A stretch of 64,000 nt of DNA from positions 1,996,501 to 2,060,500 of the forward strand of contig NC_066599.1 in the NCBI RefSeq assembly GCF_905475345.1, in the 5' to 3' direction. Below the pieces are notes generated by a model. It worked only from the letters and a program-made list of their open reading frames with translations. It was not told the DNA's origin and searched no databases. Origin of the DNA: Vespula vulgaris (lineage: Eukaryota; Arthropoda; Insecta; Hymenoptera; Vespidae). Positions 34,785-47,179 of the stretch are shown here, piece by piece. The translations under genes were made by a program, and so were the position numbers. Positions within the stretch are counted from its first letter, which is position 1, and each line of letters starts with the position of its first letter.

Positions 34785-36509
34785 TTGTTCGAAGTTTTTT
34801 AGTCAGTTTTTATTCATTGTTGAAAGTTCTATCGCGAGAGAGAGAGAGAGAGAGAGAGTGTAGTGGGATTTGAGATTTTAAGACAATTGGAGTTAAGGAT
34901 CGTTTTGTATATGTCTATACAATTTCTTTTTTTTTAAATTATAATGATCATAGGCGACAATAAAAAAAAAATAATAATAATAATGCCGTTGAGTGGAACG
35001 GAACACGTAACATAGAATATTTTTTCCTTTAATTTCGCTTTTTAATATACAACCACTTCGTTTGAACATATAATCCTTTTTCTAAGGTGAAATAAGTTGT
35101 CTGATTTATTTCTCGTTGATCGAGAGAATCCTTCGAGAGTTCATAAAGCTCGTAAGAGGAGGAAGAGAGCGAGGGAGGATCGGATCCGAAGGTCGGGCGA
35201 TTTTCTGTAATTAAATATGCTCGTCTCGCGAGTGGGCGGTAGGCGGTGGGCAGTCGATTTATCGCGAAAACGAGAGAAGACGCGATATTCAATTTCAGAT
35301 AGGCCCTGGTAGTCGGCTCTTCTTCTTTAGCTACGTCAAGCCATGGCTAAGGTATTACGTTTCAAGAGACTCGTGCCGTTTCCATGCCGAATCTTCTTCG
35401 TTCGAAGAAAACCTGAAATATTATTTTTTCTTTTCAATTCAAACGATCTTATATCATATTTTTCATACGTAAGTAAGTAACATCGTCGATCGATCTGTAA
35501 TCCTTAAACGTTACGTTTAACTACAATTATTTCCTCGAGAGAATAAATTTGGAAATTTTAGATATGATACATTTAGACGAATATTAATTAACGTGTAACA
35601 GTAAACTAAACTTAAATTTGTATTATAAAAATAATCGAGATATATCTATAACTACCGACGTAATGATTAAACGATCCTACAAGGAGTATTAACGTCGGGA
35701 GTCTCGTCAATCCGTTTGTTAGGTTTGCCTTCTAAAGCTCTTTAATGCCATGAGAAGAGAGAAAAGATTCGGACAGGCGGAGAGACATAAAGAGACATAT
35801 AGTATTTTCGCACGTAACGTAAACGCTAAGAACGGAAGCCATCATCTCATCTACTACCCTCTTCTCGATCGACTCTTTACGATTTGACATGGTCGAGAGT
35901 ACGGTATGCCGCATCTCTCGAATCCATCACTAGACTCTCATTAGCGGTATTCAGCAATTATTCACAGGGCTGACTATACGACTACGAGTATCCTTGTAGA
36001 TTTACCTTGAAATATCGGACCGGAAAAACGCTCCGTGACAAATCGGACAGATGTCGAAGTCTAGTTAGGGTAACTAGGTACTTTGTCACTCTTACTTCGA
36101 GGAACATGAAAGAGTGAGATGGAGAGTATATCGAGTGTCAACCATCCATGTTAATCAAATTGCTAGAGAGAGAGAGAGAGAGAGAGGAGATCGTTGCCGA
36201 TCATTGTTGATTCGTCATCCCCGATGTTCACCGTCGAACGCGTCTTTCGGTATCCGATATCCTAACACGAGTACCACACGTATTCCTTCACAGTATATCT
36301 TTTCTCCTCGACGACAATGACTTCGAGTCTCCCCCTTGAACTGACTCTCCTCTTCGATGATCTTGCGAAAACTTAACAAAGATTCTCCGAATATAATTCA
36401 GGAGATATCGCGAGAATTTTTTCCTAACTTCTATGATCTCTCTCCGTCTGTCTGACTTTCTCTCTCTCTCTTTCTATATGTTCCTTTTTTTTACTTCTCT
36501 TTCCTTTTC

Positions 36510-37117
36510 CACTCAAAAGTTAGGGTTCAAAAGTTGACAATGCTCGTGATAACGAGTTCGATCGATGTCATTTATCATCAACGAATCTACCAAGAGTTTT
36601 ATTCTCTCTCTTTCTTTCTCTCTATCTATCTTTTCTCGAAGAACTCTCGAACGGAATACTTTCGCAAGGAGAATCGTACAAACTCGATCCGATCCGGCTC
36701 GTAGATCATTGAAACGTATATCCTTTCGGTTATACGGCGGGTGTACCTGTAGCTCTCTCGCGGACCAATGGAAGGACACACAAAGTAGATTCGAGATACG
36801 TGAGCGCTCCCAGTTCCGTGGGGTCGTGCCGGTCGTAGGATATGCCGACCGCGAGAGACTTGACTTCCAGCGGCTTTCGAGATCGAAGATTCGCCCACGC
36901 CCTATCCCAAGCCAAGATCCTGCCATTTTTCGAAGGACGCGCATCCGTTCGATATATCCTGTTTCTCTCGCAAGAAGTCGACGTGCCCGACGGACTTCTC
37001 TCGCTCCGATTTCCATCGCGATTATTCCGCGACTTTTTCAAAAGACAAATCTTTTCGAATCTCTCATCTCGTTGTACAATCCTTTCTCTAATACCTACGA
37101 ATAGATACTATCGATAA
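36510..37117. other. 600-bp CpG-richer block with few stops on both strands
   Basis: Overlapping frames of 90-179 codons are open on both strands at once (+ strand 36565-37104; - strand 36513-37016 and others). All are rich in Arg, Ser, Ile and Pro, as expected from CG- and TC-rich words. No domain, start context or splice pattern favours one of them. A non-coding regulatory block is the better reading. Confidence 0.4.
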
Positions 37118-37305
37118 CAATGAAAATTAAAAAGAACAAAAAAATGCATTAAAAAGAACGACGACACATCGGATAATTCAATAAATTAATTGATTATTAA
37201 CAGACACGATGTAACAATTTTAATTAAATATTAAAAGATGGTAGTATAGAAATAATGTATCTGGTATTTTACTTTAATTAAAAAAATATGACGGTATTTT
37301 TAGGT

Positions 37306-37342
37306 ATATCTATCTATCTATCTATCTATCCGTCTATCTATA
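37306..37342. repeat. (CTAT)n repeat
   Basis: CTAT/TATC tetranucleotide array with one CCGT interruption. Confidence 0.9.
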
Positions 37343-38312
37343 ATATTGCATCAGAGCGATCGTACATCGAGGGCGCTCGAGATTTATCGATCTTAACCGA
37401 AAAAAAAAGAAAAAAAGTGGAAAAGAAAAGGAATACGGATTATTTATCGTCTTTCTAACGACAAAAGAAAATGAATTCTCTCGAATGTATGAAAACACGA
37501 GAGGCACGTAACTGTTACGACGAGGTATCTGGATTCGTGATCAATTGGCCGTATTTAATTCGGATGTATCTACTATACTTACTTACGTATATATGTAACA
37601 GAGTACATACGTATGTATATATGTTTATACGTATGTATGTGTATACATATATTGGTATTACATATACGTAAGATCGTGTTTGGTTCGTCCAAAACTTATC
37701 GCAGTGTGCAAACTCGCTCATGTGGAAGCCCTTCGTTCTCCAGAGGCCGACAGATGGGTCTAATATGAACTCGATTTTGCTCCTGAAGATATGAACTCAT
37801 TCTTTCGCACGTTGTATATACATACATACGTACATGCCGACAACAAGGTGTCGGTCCTGATCATCGACATGGAAAGAAACGAGATTTATCGTGTTACTAT
37901 TATCCTCGGATTTTAGATCCTTTTCGTCTGGACACCTCGAAATAAGTTTTACAATCGGTTCGTCAATCGATGTTTCTCTTTTCCACTTCCTACTTTTTCA
38001 TAAATTATAAAAGATGTTTTGTTTCGTTTTTTCTTCTTCGTCCTTTAAAAATGATCCAATGACGAGGGAGAAAATATTTGTCAAGAACGAATCAACCTAC
38101 GAGGTTTAATTTCGTTGGGATAATTTTATTCATTTTTTTTTCTTTTTTTTCTCTCTTTATGATCCATATAAGAAATAGAATTTTGAGAACGCGTAAGTAA
38201 GTAAGAATCTTTGCGTGTCACGTGAGAAGGAAATAAAAAAGAGAATCGGCCATCTTTTCCTCCCTCTTATTTTCTTGTCTTTCTTTTTTTTCTCTTTCTT
38301 CCTTTTTTTTCG

Positions 38313-38560
38313 ATGGTGCACGTCGGAAGGAATGCAGGTTGCACAACGCACCGTGGAGGTCCGATTTCGGATTTTATGAGTCCTAAATCCTCGAGGACCA
38401 GTTGTCCCCGCGACTGCTTTACGACTATTTTCTTCGTTGGCAGAGCGTTACGTAGCCGTGAACGTCGGACTCGCGAACGAGTACACACGAAACGGCCTTC
38501 GTCCGGCCCGAAAACGAGCTTTGCCCTTCGACTGTTAAAAGTGTTCGTAGATATATGTAT
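38313..38560. promoter_or_regulatory. enhancer-like CpG-richer island
   Basis: This is a repeat-free stretch with several short palindromes (TCCGATTTCGGA, CCTCGAGG) and an ATTTTATGAG word resembling a Caudal/Abd-B-type site. Open frames on both strands (for example 38313-38654 +) have no recognisable product. Regulatory function is inferred from composition only. Confidence 0.2.
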
Positions 38561-39400
38561 GAATCGAAAGACGAAGTCCACTCTGATTAAATCTACAAAG
38601 TGTTATGGGATATCGAAGGAATACGTAAACGAATTTTGTATTCACGAATTTTGAACCAAGAGAAATATTCCGAATTATTTTGATTCTCGACTTTCTTTCT
38701 CTGTTTTCTTTTTTTGTTTCTTTTTCTTTTTTTTTCGTATATTATCTTTCCCTATCGGAAAATAATATATATAAAAATTCTAAGATGAATTCAAAGATTC
38801 ATAGATATTCGATCTTAATGTCGAAACACGAAAGACGAAATTTAAAATTCTTACGAGGACCTTTATAAATCCAATCTATTTATATTAATACTCATTTATA
38901 TATTCGTTCGATCCTACTCGATGAAACGAGGTATAGAGAAAACGTTAAAGTGGAAAAAAACAGGTGATACCTGTTTTTCTTCGTATATTTTCTTTCTATT
39001 TTTTTTTTGTTTTTTTCGAAATTAACCCCGTCGATCAAGACTCGATAAGAAGGCGAGAAAAGAGATAGATACGTCAACTCGATCGTGCGTATCGGTTTCT
39101 GACGCTAATGTAAAAACTCGATGAAATTCAGATTATGCCAGGAAGAAAATTATGACATTGGCACACGTGTGTCCCGGTGCAAGAAAAGATCGCACGTGGT
39201 ATTCGTGAGATTTCAGGAACGCACAGACGATTAATCGAATTCCATGGATTAGCGCGCGCGCCCGCTGAAAACTGGCAGTGCCGGGATACTCAATCTCGTT
39301 AATCGAAAGCACGTAGGAATGTCGTATGTACGAGTCTACGCGCAATTTGTATGTTTCCTTTGATCGTGTGTACGTATGTAAGGTGTGAGAGAGAGAGAGA

Positions 39401-39421
39401 GGGAGAGGGAGAGGGAGAGGG
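39401..39421 (+). other. G-quadruplex motif (GGGAGA)3GGG
   Basis: Four GGG runs separated by three AGA loops occur inside a GA microsatellite (39386-39450). This satisfies the standard intramolecular G4 rule with uniform 3-nt loops. Confidence 0.7.
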
Positions 39422-39963
39422 AGAGAGAGAGAGAGAAAGAGAGAGTCCCGCTGACGTCTCGTCCTCGCCTAATCGATTACCACAAGGACGTTATTAAATT
39501 GCACTTGTCAGCTAAGAACAAGTTGCCTCGAAGTAAACGATAACTCAAGGATATATACATAGGTATTCTCCTTGTAATATATGTACCTATTTCCTACTAT
39601 AGAAAAAAAAAAAGAAAAAAAAACAAACAAACAAAAAAAGGAAAGAAGAAAAACAAAAAAGATAAAGAAAGAAAAAAAAGAAAGAAAAAATAGAGGAAGA
39701 AGAAGAAGAAGAGAGACAAAAAAAAAGGATAAAGAAGCGACGAAACAACGTCGAAGGATCCTAAAGTGTAACAACTTATTTCGGTCGATGTGCGTTACGC
39801 ATTCATTCGCATTAACTTCTGAGAGTTCGTTCGAGTCTCCGGCGATTAATCATCGCGAAATCAAGACAAATACGTGCCACGCAAAAATGTCCTAATGATC
39901 ACCGTGGCGAATGCGCTCGTTGGGAAGAGCAAACGTTGCCAACCTGACTGACTGAACTTTAAC

Positions 39964-39998
<35 letters not shown>

Positions 39999-40070
39999 AG
40001 AAAGAAAGAGAGAGAGAGAGAAATATGAGAAGAAGATTCATTTATCAATCGGCTACTTCGCACTAGCCAA

Positions 40071-40108
40071 GCAACAGCAACAGCAGCAGGAGCAGCAGCA
40101 ACATCAGA
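40071..40108 (+). repeat. CAA/CAG trinucleotide run
   Basis: GCAACAGCAACAGCAGCAG-type run. One frame gives a short Gln run followed by HQKRPLTEGADRF and a stop within about 45 codons. All three + frames are open for over 100 bp, so no coding call is made. Confidence 0.85.
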
Positions 40109-40938
40109 AGCGTCCTTTAACGGAGGGAGCCGATCGTTTTGTGGGCAAACATCCTTTGGTCACAGGTCGAGCCTGCTGGCCACTCGAACGACCATTCACG
40201 CGGTAGTCCGTTCGTTTCTCAAACGTTACGACGATCGAAGCTCATCGAGGGGTTGGCTAAGGTCTCTCGCAAAAGGACCCTTTCCACGTGGTGCCACGGG
40301 TCTTCGTCAACGTTAACGACGTTTTGACTGAGAATACTTTCCGACGGGTAACCCAGTACCTCGATCCTATTAGAACTCGTTAAAGCGTATTTTACGCTTC
40401 TCTTTCCTTTTCTCTCCTTTTTTTCTTCATCTACCTTTTTCTCCGATATTTTTCTTTTCTTCCCTCTCCTTCTCCTTCCTCTTCTTCGTTAGCTTCTTCT
40501 TTCCTATCAAATCTTACCTAAATATCCCTGTAAATCGTCTTTAAACGTAACGTAAGCTATACCTTTTGGCTTACCGACTACTTATTGTATTAGGTACCTG
40601 TCGTTTTTCTAGCTACTAATACCCTTTGAAATCGAGATCGAGATCGTTTCTTAGTTTCTCTTCTTTTCGTAGAAAAAAAGAAAAGGAAAGAGAAAAAGAA
40701 AAAGAAAATAAGAGAAGCGTTCCTCTTTTTTTCCTCTCTTTCTCTCTCTCTCTCTCCCTCTCTCTTTCTTTCTCGGATCCATTGAAACGATCTAAAAGCG
40801 GTATCCCCAGCTTGGCCCAAGCGATTCGATCGTCGTCTTATTTACAAGCATGTTGTTCCCATATTCCCCGAGTAGAATGAATAACCCGATAATATATTAA
40901 TGCACGATCGTAGAACTAGCCACGATCTATCCTTTCCC

Positions 40939-40972
40939 AGCAGCGTGAGCCGCCGGCGGAGCCGCCGCTGCT
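40939..40972. other. GC-rich nested dyad/hairpin
   Basis: AGCAGCG (40939-40945) pairs with CGCTGCT (40966-40972). The 20-base loop itself contains the perfect palindrome CCGCCGGCGG (40950-40959). It is a conspicuous GC peak in AT-rich surroundings, followed about 40 bases later by an Inr-like TCAGTG (41010-41015). Confidence 0.6.
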
Positions 40973-41185
40973 ATCAGCGGCCGACAGCAGCAATCGCTAA
41001 AGTTATCGGTCAGTGCTGCTTGAATATCGCTTGAAAATAATTCATCTCCCCCTTCTCCTCCGCATCCTCACAACCCTTCGCCCCCACCTACTTAACCGTC
41101 GTCGCGCGAGGAGAAGCTCAACCTTTTACCTTTTCTGCGAGCGTATTCTCGAAGGTATCGATTTCAACAAAGCTTGCTCGAATCC

Positions 41186-41187
<2 letters not shown>

Positions 41188-41225
<38 letters not shown>

Positions 41226-41294
41226 GTCTGTTTGTCTGTCTCTCTTTTTCTTTCACTTTCTTTCTCTCTCTCTGTCTCTCTCTGTTTTTCTCTA
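41188..41294. repeat. (CT)n/(TGTC)n compound array
   Basis: CT run followed by GTCTGTCTGTTTGTCTGTC and a second CT run. Confidence 0.95.
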
Positions 41295-42219
41295 ACGTGC
41301 GAGCACGTCGGTATTAATATTCCAAGATAGCTCTCGCGAGATAGTTCTCGACCCGCCTCGAAGCTGACGTTATCTTGTCAGTCGAATACGATAAACGCCG
41401 TTAAAACGCAATAGGCATTAGGCTCTAGCACGAAACCGCTGAGAGAATTGATAGCGACGGATGAGTAAGTTCGATTAACTCGACTGTCACTTTACTTGTT
41501 ATTAATTGACACGTATCGTGTATTTACCTACCTACTCGTTTTACCGATTGATAAGTAATTAGATATTGGGAACATTAAAGATGATGGAATAAATGGGACG
41601 ACGTTTTTTTCTTTTTTCGTTTTTTATACAGTATCTCATTTTTTTTTTATCTTGATTACCCGAGAATCTCTCTCTCTCTCTCTCTCTGTTTGTCTGTCTG
41701 TTCCGTTTAGGTAGATACGAATAAATTTCAGTTCGCGAATGGACTAGGCCGAAAACTGGCTAACATCGTACGGGCGTATCGTTTGGTCGCTCGTAAAACT
41801 GTTCCGGATTTGTTTTTAAACGCTTTCGACGAAAGCACGCATTATATTACAAGAGGTGGAATCTTTTAAATCGCGGATCTGATTTCGTCCGCTACGGGGG
41901 ATCGTACCTACGAAAATGAATGTCTCCGTTCAAGATAGAAAGAGAAAGATAGATAGATAAACAGATAGAAAAGGGAAGAAAGAGAGAGAAAAAGAGAGAA
42001 AAAGAGAGAAATCTGGCATCCATTAAAAATACGTACGATCCGGTCGGAGAGTTCCTCGGATTTGTGGGCGCTCCTACCACGAGCATTATCTCAGTGAAAT
42101 GAAATCGGTCGTTAAACGAGGAAGCGAGATATAGTTGGGCAGAGAACGAGAGAGGAAGAGGAGCCAAGCAGCTAGTCACAAAAAGCATCGTGCGGAGGAC
42201 AGGTCACGAAGGGAGATGA

Positions 42220-42252
<33 letters not shown>

Positions 42253-42395
42253 AAGAGAGCAAAAGAGAAGCAGATAAAAAGAGAGAAAGAGAAGGTAGAC
42301 CACGGAGAGCAGAAGCGTTTTACGTTCGAAACAGGTTTCTATCGTTTAATTTCTACGGGTGGACATCTTGCTTAATTTATGGCGCCGTTCCGCGG

Positions 42396-42487
42396 CCTCC
42401 TCCTCCTCCTCCTCCTCCTCTTCCTCCTCCTCCTCCTCCTCTTCTACCTCCTCCTCCTCTTCCACCTCCTCCTCTTCTTACTCCTCC
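42396..42487. repeat. (TCC)n trinucleotide array
   Basis: TCC array of about 90 bases followed by further C-rich sequence to 42550. The minus strand is G-rich with G4 potential. Poly-Pro, poly-Ser and poly-Leu frames here are artefacts. Confidence 0.95.
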
Positions 42488-42705
42488 TTCTGTCCCCCTC
42501 TCCATCCCCCCATTCAACCACCCCTCCCTCTACCCCTTTCTTCCCCACTTCGACCGTTCGTTTTTGAGCGCCTTTCGACATTTTATTGGGTCCAAGAGTT
42601 TCTATAACCCGAAGAATCCTTAATTCTTTCTGCCTCGAAATATTCGTTTCGAAAGACCGGAAAGGAGAATGTGGTATATGGTCGATGATGTTACGCTCGA
42701 ATCTC

Positions 42706-42741
<36 letters not shown>

Positions 42742-43867
42742 CTTCTCTTACACGAACAAACGCGCACACGTACGTATACATAGTATATGTATAACGTCAG
42801 CGTAGAGAGCGCCGATATAACAGGGGCAAGGTATACAAATTTATATCGATATATCGGAGACTTCGAAATTTCGAACGAAGCGTTATAAAGGTTCGAAGAT
42901 TAAATGCGTCCATCAGTGATAAGCGTTGGGATTAATCGGGGACATTTTTGTTTTTATTTATTTTCTCTCTCTCTCTCTCTCTCTCTCACTTTTTTCTTTT
43001 TTTTCCTTCTTTTCTTCTTTTTTCTCTTTTTTTTTTTTTTTTTTTTTAACAAGAAAAAAATTTCGTATAGATTCGTCACCTGCGTTTCCTACTTCTACCG
43101 ATACGAATCCGCAAACGAGATTAGCGTGCAATTAATGCGATAACTGTCACAGAGGAAAAATACGATCGGCCGGGCAGCTCGTAAAATCTGGTAGTCGGAG
43201 ACGACGTATCCAGGATGTAAATTGTACAGTTACCTCTTGCGTGATTAGAACGAGAAAGAGATAGACTGGTCGTCGTACACCTACGAGTTTCCTTCTTACG
43301 TTTGATAGGAGACAGGGGCCCACATAGAAAAGTTCCTTTTAACGCCGGCACGCTTCTTCTTCCTCGAGATTATCGTAGGTGCTAGTCCGGCCAGAGCCAG
43401 CTAGGAGGCTTCGCATAATCGCACGTTGACCGTAATATACCAATAAATGCTGAATTACACGGAAAGACCGCGAGTACCGCATTAAGGATTCTTATCGGTA
43501 CTTTATTACTATCTCAATCCATCCAGAATTGTTCACCGTATATATAGGATAGGATAAGTATGTGTGTATGTGTATGTATGAGATAACTATGACCGTAAAA
43601 CCAAGACTTTTAAATATCACATAAAGAAAGCAAAAGAAAGTCCACCTGTTGTATACGAGCTGGACTGAAAAGTAATTAAATCGAGAAGGGGAGAGAGAGA
43701 GAGAGAGAGAGAGATGGATAAAGAGAGAAAGAGAGAAATGGTAATTCTTTTCAATCCCAAAGAAGCAAGCAGAGTAAAAGAGAAGAAGAATACGAAGTAT
43801 ACGAAGAAGAAGGAGAAGGAGGAAAAAGGTGGAGAGGGAGCAAGAAGAGGAGGAGCAGTGTACTAAG

Positions 43868-43932
43868 AGAAAGAAATAAAGAAAGAAAGAAAGCAAGAAA
43901 GAAAGAAAGAAAGCAAGAAAGAAAGAAAGAGA
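43868..43932. repeat. (GAAA)n repeat with periodic GCAA variants
   Basis: GAAA tetramers carry a GCAA variant at a regular interval of about 20 bp (43894 and 43914), a small higher-order pattern. Confidence 0.85.
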
Positions 43933-44111
43933 GATGTTAGAAAATCTTACGGAAAGGCACGAGGGACGGCAAACTATCCCAGAAGAGTGGGATAAGAATG
44001 GGTGTTACCAGATTGGTCGATCTCGTGGGACCGGCCGTGTTGGGATTGGTCGAACGATTGGTCCCAAGTTGGGCCCATTGGTTGCTAGCGAGACAGGCGT
44101 GAACCGATGGG

Positions 44112-44126
44112 CATGTACAGGTGAGT
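44112..44126 (+). other. strong candidate splice donor (ACAG|GTGAGT)
   Basis: ACAG ending at 44120 is followed by GTGAGTCC. The sequence before it has no pyrimidine tract, so it behaves as a first or internal exon end rather than an acceptor/donor pair. It lies in a CpG-richer block (43930-44300) with open frames on both strands. It is an alternative first-exon donor for the downstream + strand gene. Confidence 0.3.
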
Positions 44127-44418
44127 CCGCAGAAGTAGGGGAAATCGGTAGCGTTGGTAAGACACGACTCTCTTCTCAGGCACCTTCGATGCAGTCGAAC
44201 AGATCGCAGCGATCGCGAAGCGGCAGTCCTCTCCCGTCCATCGACGTGGTCGCACCGAGTCTCGTGGAGGTTCGAGAGAGACAGAGAGTGACTGACGTTA
44301 CGCACACGAGGAAAATAAATAGAAAAAGAAACAACGTATCTATTGCGCGCGAATGGACGAGAAATTATAAAGGACTAGAAGTGAGAGGGAAAGAAAAGAA
44401 ACGAAGGATAGAAACGAA

Positions 44419-44449
<31 letters not shown>

Positions 44450-44451
44450 AA

Positions 44452-44465
44452 GATCACACGTGATC
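44452..44465. promoter_or_regulatory. 14-bp dyad GATCAC-AC-GTGATC
   Basis: Two 6-bp arms flank AC and create an ACACGTG E-box-like core. It is located between the two candidate first-exon donors (44120 and 45005), immediately after a GA tract. Confidence 0.3.
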
Positions 44466-44629
44466 GAGATTGTCGCGAGTAAATATGTAAAAATCCTTTT
44501 CTTTTATCGCTTCGTATTGTTTTTCGTTCGAGAGATTTCAAGATCGGTGATAGATGCTTATCGTTATCCGACGCTGAATAAAAAAAAGTTTCTCGCCTGA
44601 CTCAAGGTCATCGTATCGAGAAAAGAACA

Positions 44630-44718
44630 AGAAGAAGTAAAAGTATTGGAAGAAGAAAAAGAAAAAGAAGAAGAAGAAGAGGAGGAGGAGGAAGAAGAAA
44701 AAGAAGAGGAAGAAGAAC
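44630..44718. repeat. (GAA)n/(GAG)n purine triplet array
   Basis: Imperfect GAA/GAG triplets. Frames give Glu runs on + and Ser runs on -. It lies between the two candidate first-exon donors. Confidence 0.9.
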
Positions 44719-44885
44719 CGCCCGTACCACAGTTCACGTTGATTAACACGCCACGTGCTCGAAGGAAAATGTTTCTCGCGAGATATTGACGAATGACTTT
44801 TCGTTTCCTTTTTCTTTTTTATCGGACGAACATCTTTCTTTTTCTCTCGGCTCCTTCCTTCGAGGATCTGAAAGGGGAAATTAGT

Positions 44886-45005
44886 TATATACAGTGTGTA
44901 AACGTGTGAACGCTGACTCGGACTATACTAACACATCGGATTTTTCGTTAAGTGATATTGCTAACTACCTACCAGGAAATTTGCGTGGATATCTTAATAA
45001 TAAAG
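44886..45005 (+). promoter_or_regulatory. candidate promoter/first non-coding exon ending in donor AAAG|GTGAGT
   Basis: A TATATA motif (44886-44891) lies about 115 bases before a strong 5' splice site at 45005/45006 (AAAG|GTGAGTGAT). The stretch between has no long ORF, as expected for a short 5'UTR exon. The next good acceptor tied to a known coding exon on this strand is at 56517, so a 5'UTR exon with an 11.5-kb intron is a natural model for the knirps-family gene. This is inference from splice motifs only. Confidence 0.3.
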
Positions 45006-45685
45006 GTGAGTGATACTAATTAAGTGGATACCTTACTACTTCTTTTCTTTTTTTTTTTACATTTTTTTCTGCATTTGTTGATTGATTAAAAGAAAAAAGA
45101 AATAAAAAGGGAGACATGAGAGTTTTAGCTAAACTTCTCCGTTACATAGAGTACCTAAGTACTACGAATATGAGTCACTATAGCAGCATTGAAGTCTCTC
45201 GCGAGATTCATTTCGAGCATCGAAGTCTTCGGTGATTCACTCGTCTTACTGTATTATCATAGTTAAAGTTTATTAGATCGACGAACGATTTTTGTCGACG
45301 TTTCTGTTTTTTTCTTATTTCTCTTTTTTCTTTTTATATCGATCTTTATAAATATTAATAGATAATCAAATTGAAAGTCTTTCGATTGATCTAATTGATT
45401 AATAACGAGTAGGATCTAAGTAAAGTTTAAATAGATTCGAATTAAAAGTTCTCTACGATCTTTTCGATTATCGAAGGATCATTAAATCGTGGATTCGATG
45501 TCCGTCGATCGCGGGAATCGGTCGATGCTTGAAGGAAAATAATCTAATTAGCAAAATTCGAGTGCGTTGAACCCGATTATTACGGCTTATTTCGTCAGTA
45601 CGAGGTAGAGCCGATGATTTATTTCTGATTGGTTCCTTCGTAAATCAACTCGCGCGCACGACTCCTTCTTCCGACCGGCTTGTTC

Positions 45686-45728
45686 TTTCGTTCGTTCGTT
45701 CGTTCTTTCCTTCGTTCGTTCGTTCGCT
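45686..45728. repeat. (TTCG)n repeat
   Basis: TTCG array with TTCT and TTCC interruptions; the same unit recurs at 61238-61300. Confidence 0.9.
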
Positions 45729-47052
45729 CGCGATTATCCGATCGCGTGAAATCGATAATACGGCTAAATCGCCCTCCTTGTACTTACTTTCGTCGCTCGA
45801 AAGAAAAGAAAACGAGAGACGTGAATGAGGAATGAAAAAGAGCTGACTTAACGAAAAAAAGAAAAAAAAAGAAAAAAGAGAGGAAAAAAGAAGCTAACAA
45901 AATGAAAAGATGAAAGAAGAAAAATAAAAAAAAGAAGAAGAAAAAAGGAAATATTATGCTTTACAAGCGTTGCGCTCGTTGCACGGAACACGTTTATGAA
46001 ATTATGACGACCGCCGAGAGACTCTGCGCTCATAAATATCCGTTAAATAAATGAGTAACGTACCACGAGATTAGCCGCATCATCGGTTACCATGTAAACG
46101 ACGAAATTGCATAATATGTTGTTTCTCGCGCTCGCGCGTGCTGGTTATAAATATTAAATCTCGCTTAACATAACACATCGACTATGGTATGTAATTACGA
46201 CGTGTATCGACTCCCCTTTACTCTCGTCGAACCGATCTCATCGTCTTTCTCGTCCTTCTCGTTTAAAAGAGAAAAAAAAAGTAAGAAAGAACAGAGAAGA
46301 AAGAAAAAAAATATCTTTGACGTCCTAACAAAATGTAACTTGATATCCTACTAGGATCGGTAGTTAAACAAAAAAAGAAAGAGAATAAATAAATAAGAAA
46401 TATATGTATATATATACATATGTATATATCGTTGAGTATCAGCTGATATCAGCTTTTATCGATTCGATGGTTCGTTTTAATAGAATTAAATATTATACAA
46501 CATTGTTACGCACACACCATACATTGTATAGACACATATATAGTTACGTATATGTTGGATAGTCGCAAATGAAAACATTATCCTCACCCCTCAGAGGAGC
46601 CTGTTGCTATAATATTTGCCTACCGGTAGACACTATCGTAATTTCGTTGCGCACAAAGGACTTGTAGCCATCCTTTTCCCTTTCTCTCTCGCTCTCTCTC
46701 TCTCTCTCTGTTTCTTTCTCTGTCTTTTTCTTCGGTGAAATAAGAGTCGTAAGGACCCGTATGCGTATGCTTATGCAAATGGTCTATACATAAGAGAGAG
46801 ACAGAAAAAGAGAAAAAGAGAGAGAGGAGCGTTACAATTATTATGCATAGACTCTTGGCGCGAGGCTCTCCCATGTCAAAATATATTTATTGCTGCATTT
46901 TTCTCTCTCTTTTTTAACATACCCTTTGAACATTGACTGCGGTGTGTCGACCGCTATTGTCGCCCTTTCATACGGTTATTACCCCACTTGTACGTAGGGC
47001 AAACTTTGCGCGTGAAGAGTTTTATAAAGAGTCGTCGAGTTGCTCTCGTTTC

Positions 47053-47133
47053 TAATCCCCTCCCTTTCCCTTCGTCTCCCCTCACCTCTCACCCCTTACC
47101 CCTTACCCCTCACTCAACTCATACCCCCATCCA
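47053..47133 (-). other. C-rich tract, G-quadruplex potential on the minus strand
   Basis: Repeated C-runs, including three CACCCCTTAC-like units around 47088-47112 and CCCCC near 47126, give many G-tracts on the complementary strand. The motif is not the insect telomere repeat (CCTAA)n. Confidence 0.55.
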
Positions 47134-47138
47134 GTTCC

Positions 47139-47179
<41 letters not shown>

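Noticed and set aside
37140..38150. Possible transposase or reverse transcriptase remnants in this and other AT-rich gaps
   Set aside because: No DDE, RT or endonuclease motif could be read in any frame; the ORFs are short and end in TA-repeat translations.
42135..42623. Proline-rich ORF of 162 codons
   Set aside because: The poly-Pro part is the (TCC)n array and the start is GA repeat; all three frames give homopolymer-like runs.
43934..44482. 182-codon ORF beginning MLENLTERHEG
   Set aside because: A 122-codon frame is open antisense to it, its second half is GA-repeat translation, and a strong donor (44120) cuts it. Better read as a CpG-richer 5' exon or regulatory block.
47088..47115. 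CCCCTTAC repeats as a possible telomere or interstitial telomeric sequence
   Set aside because: The common insect telomere is TTAGG/CCTAA; the unit here differs and occurs only about three times.
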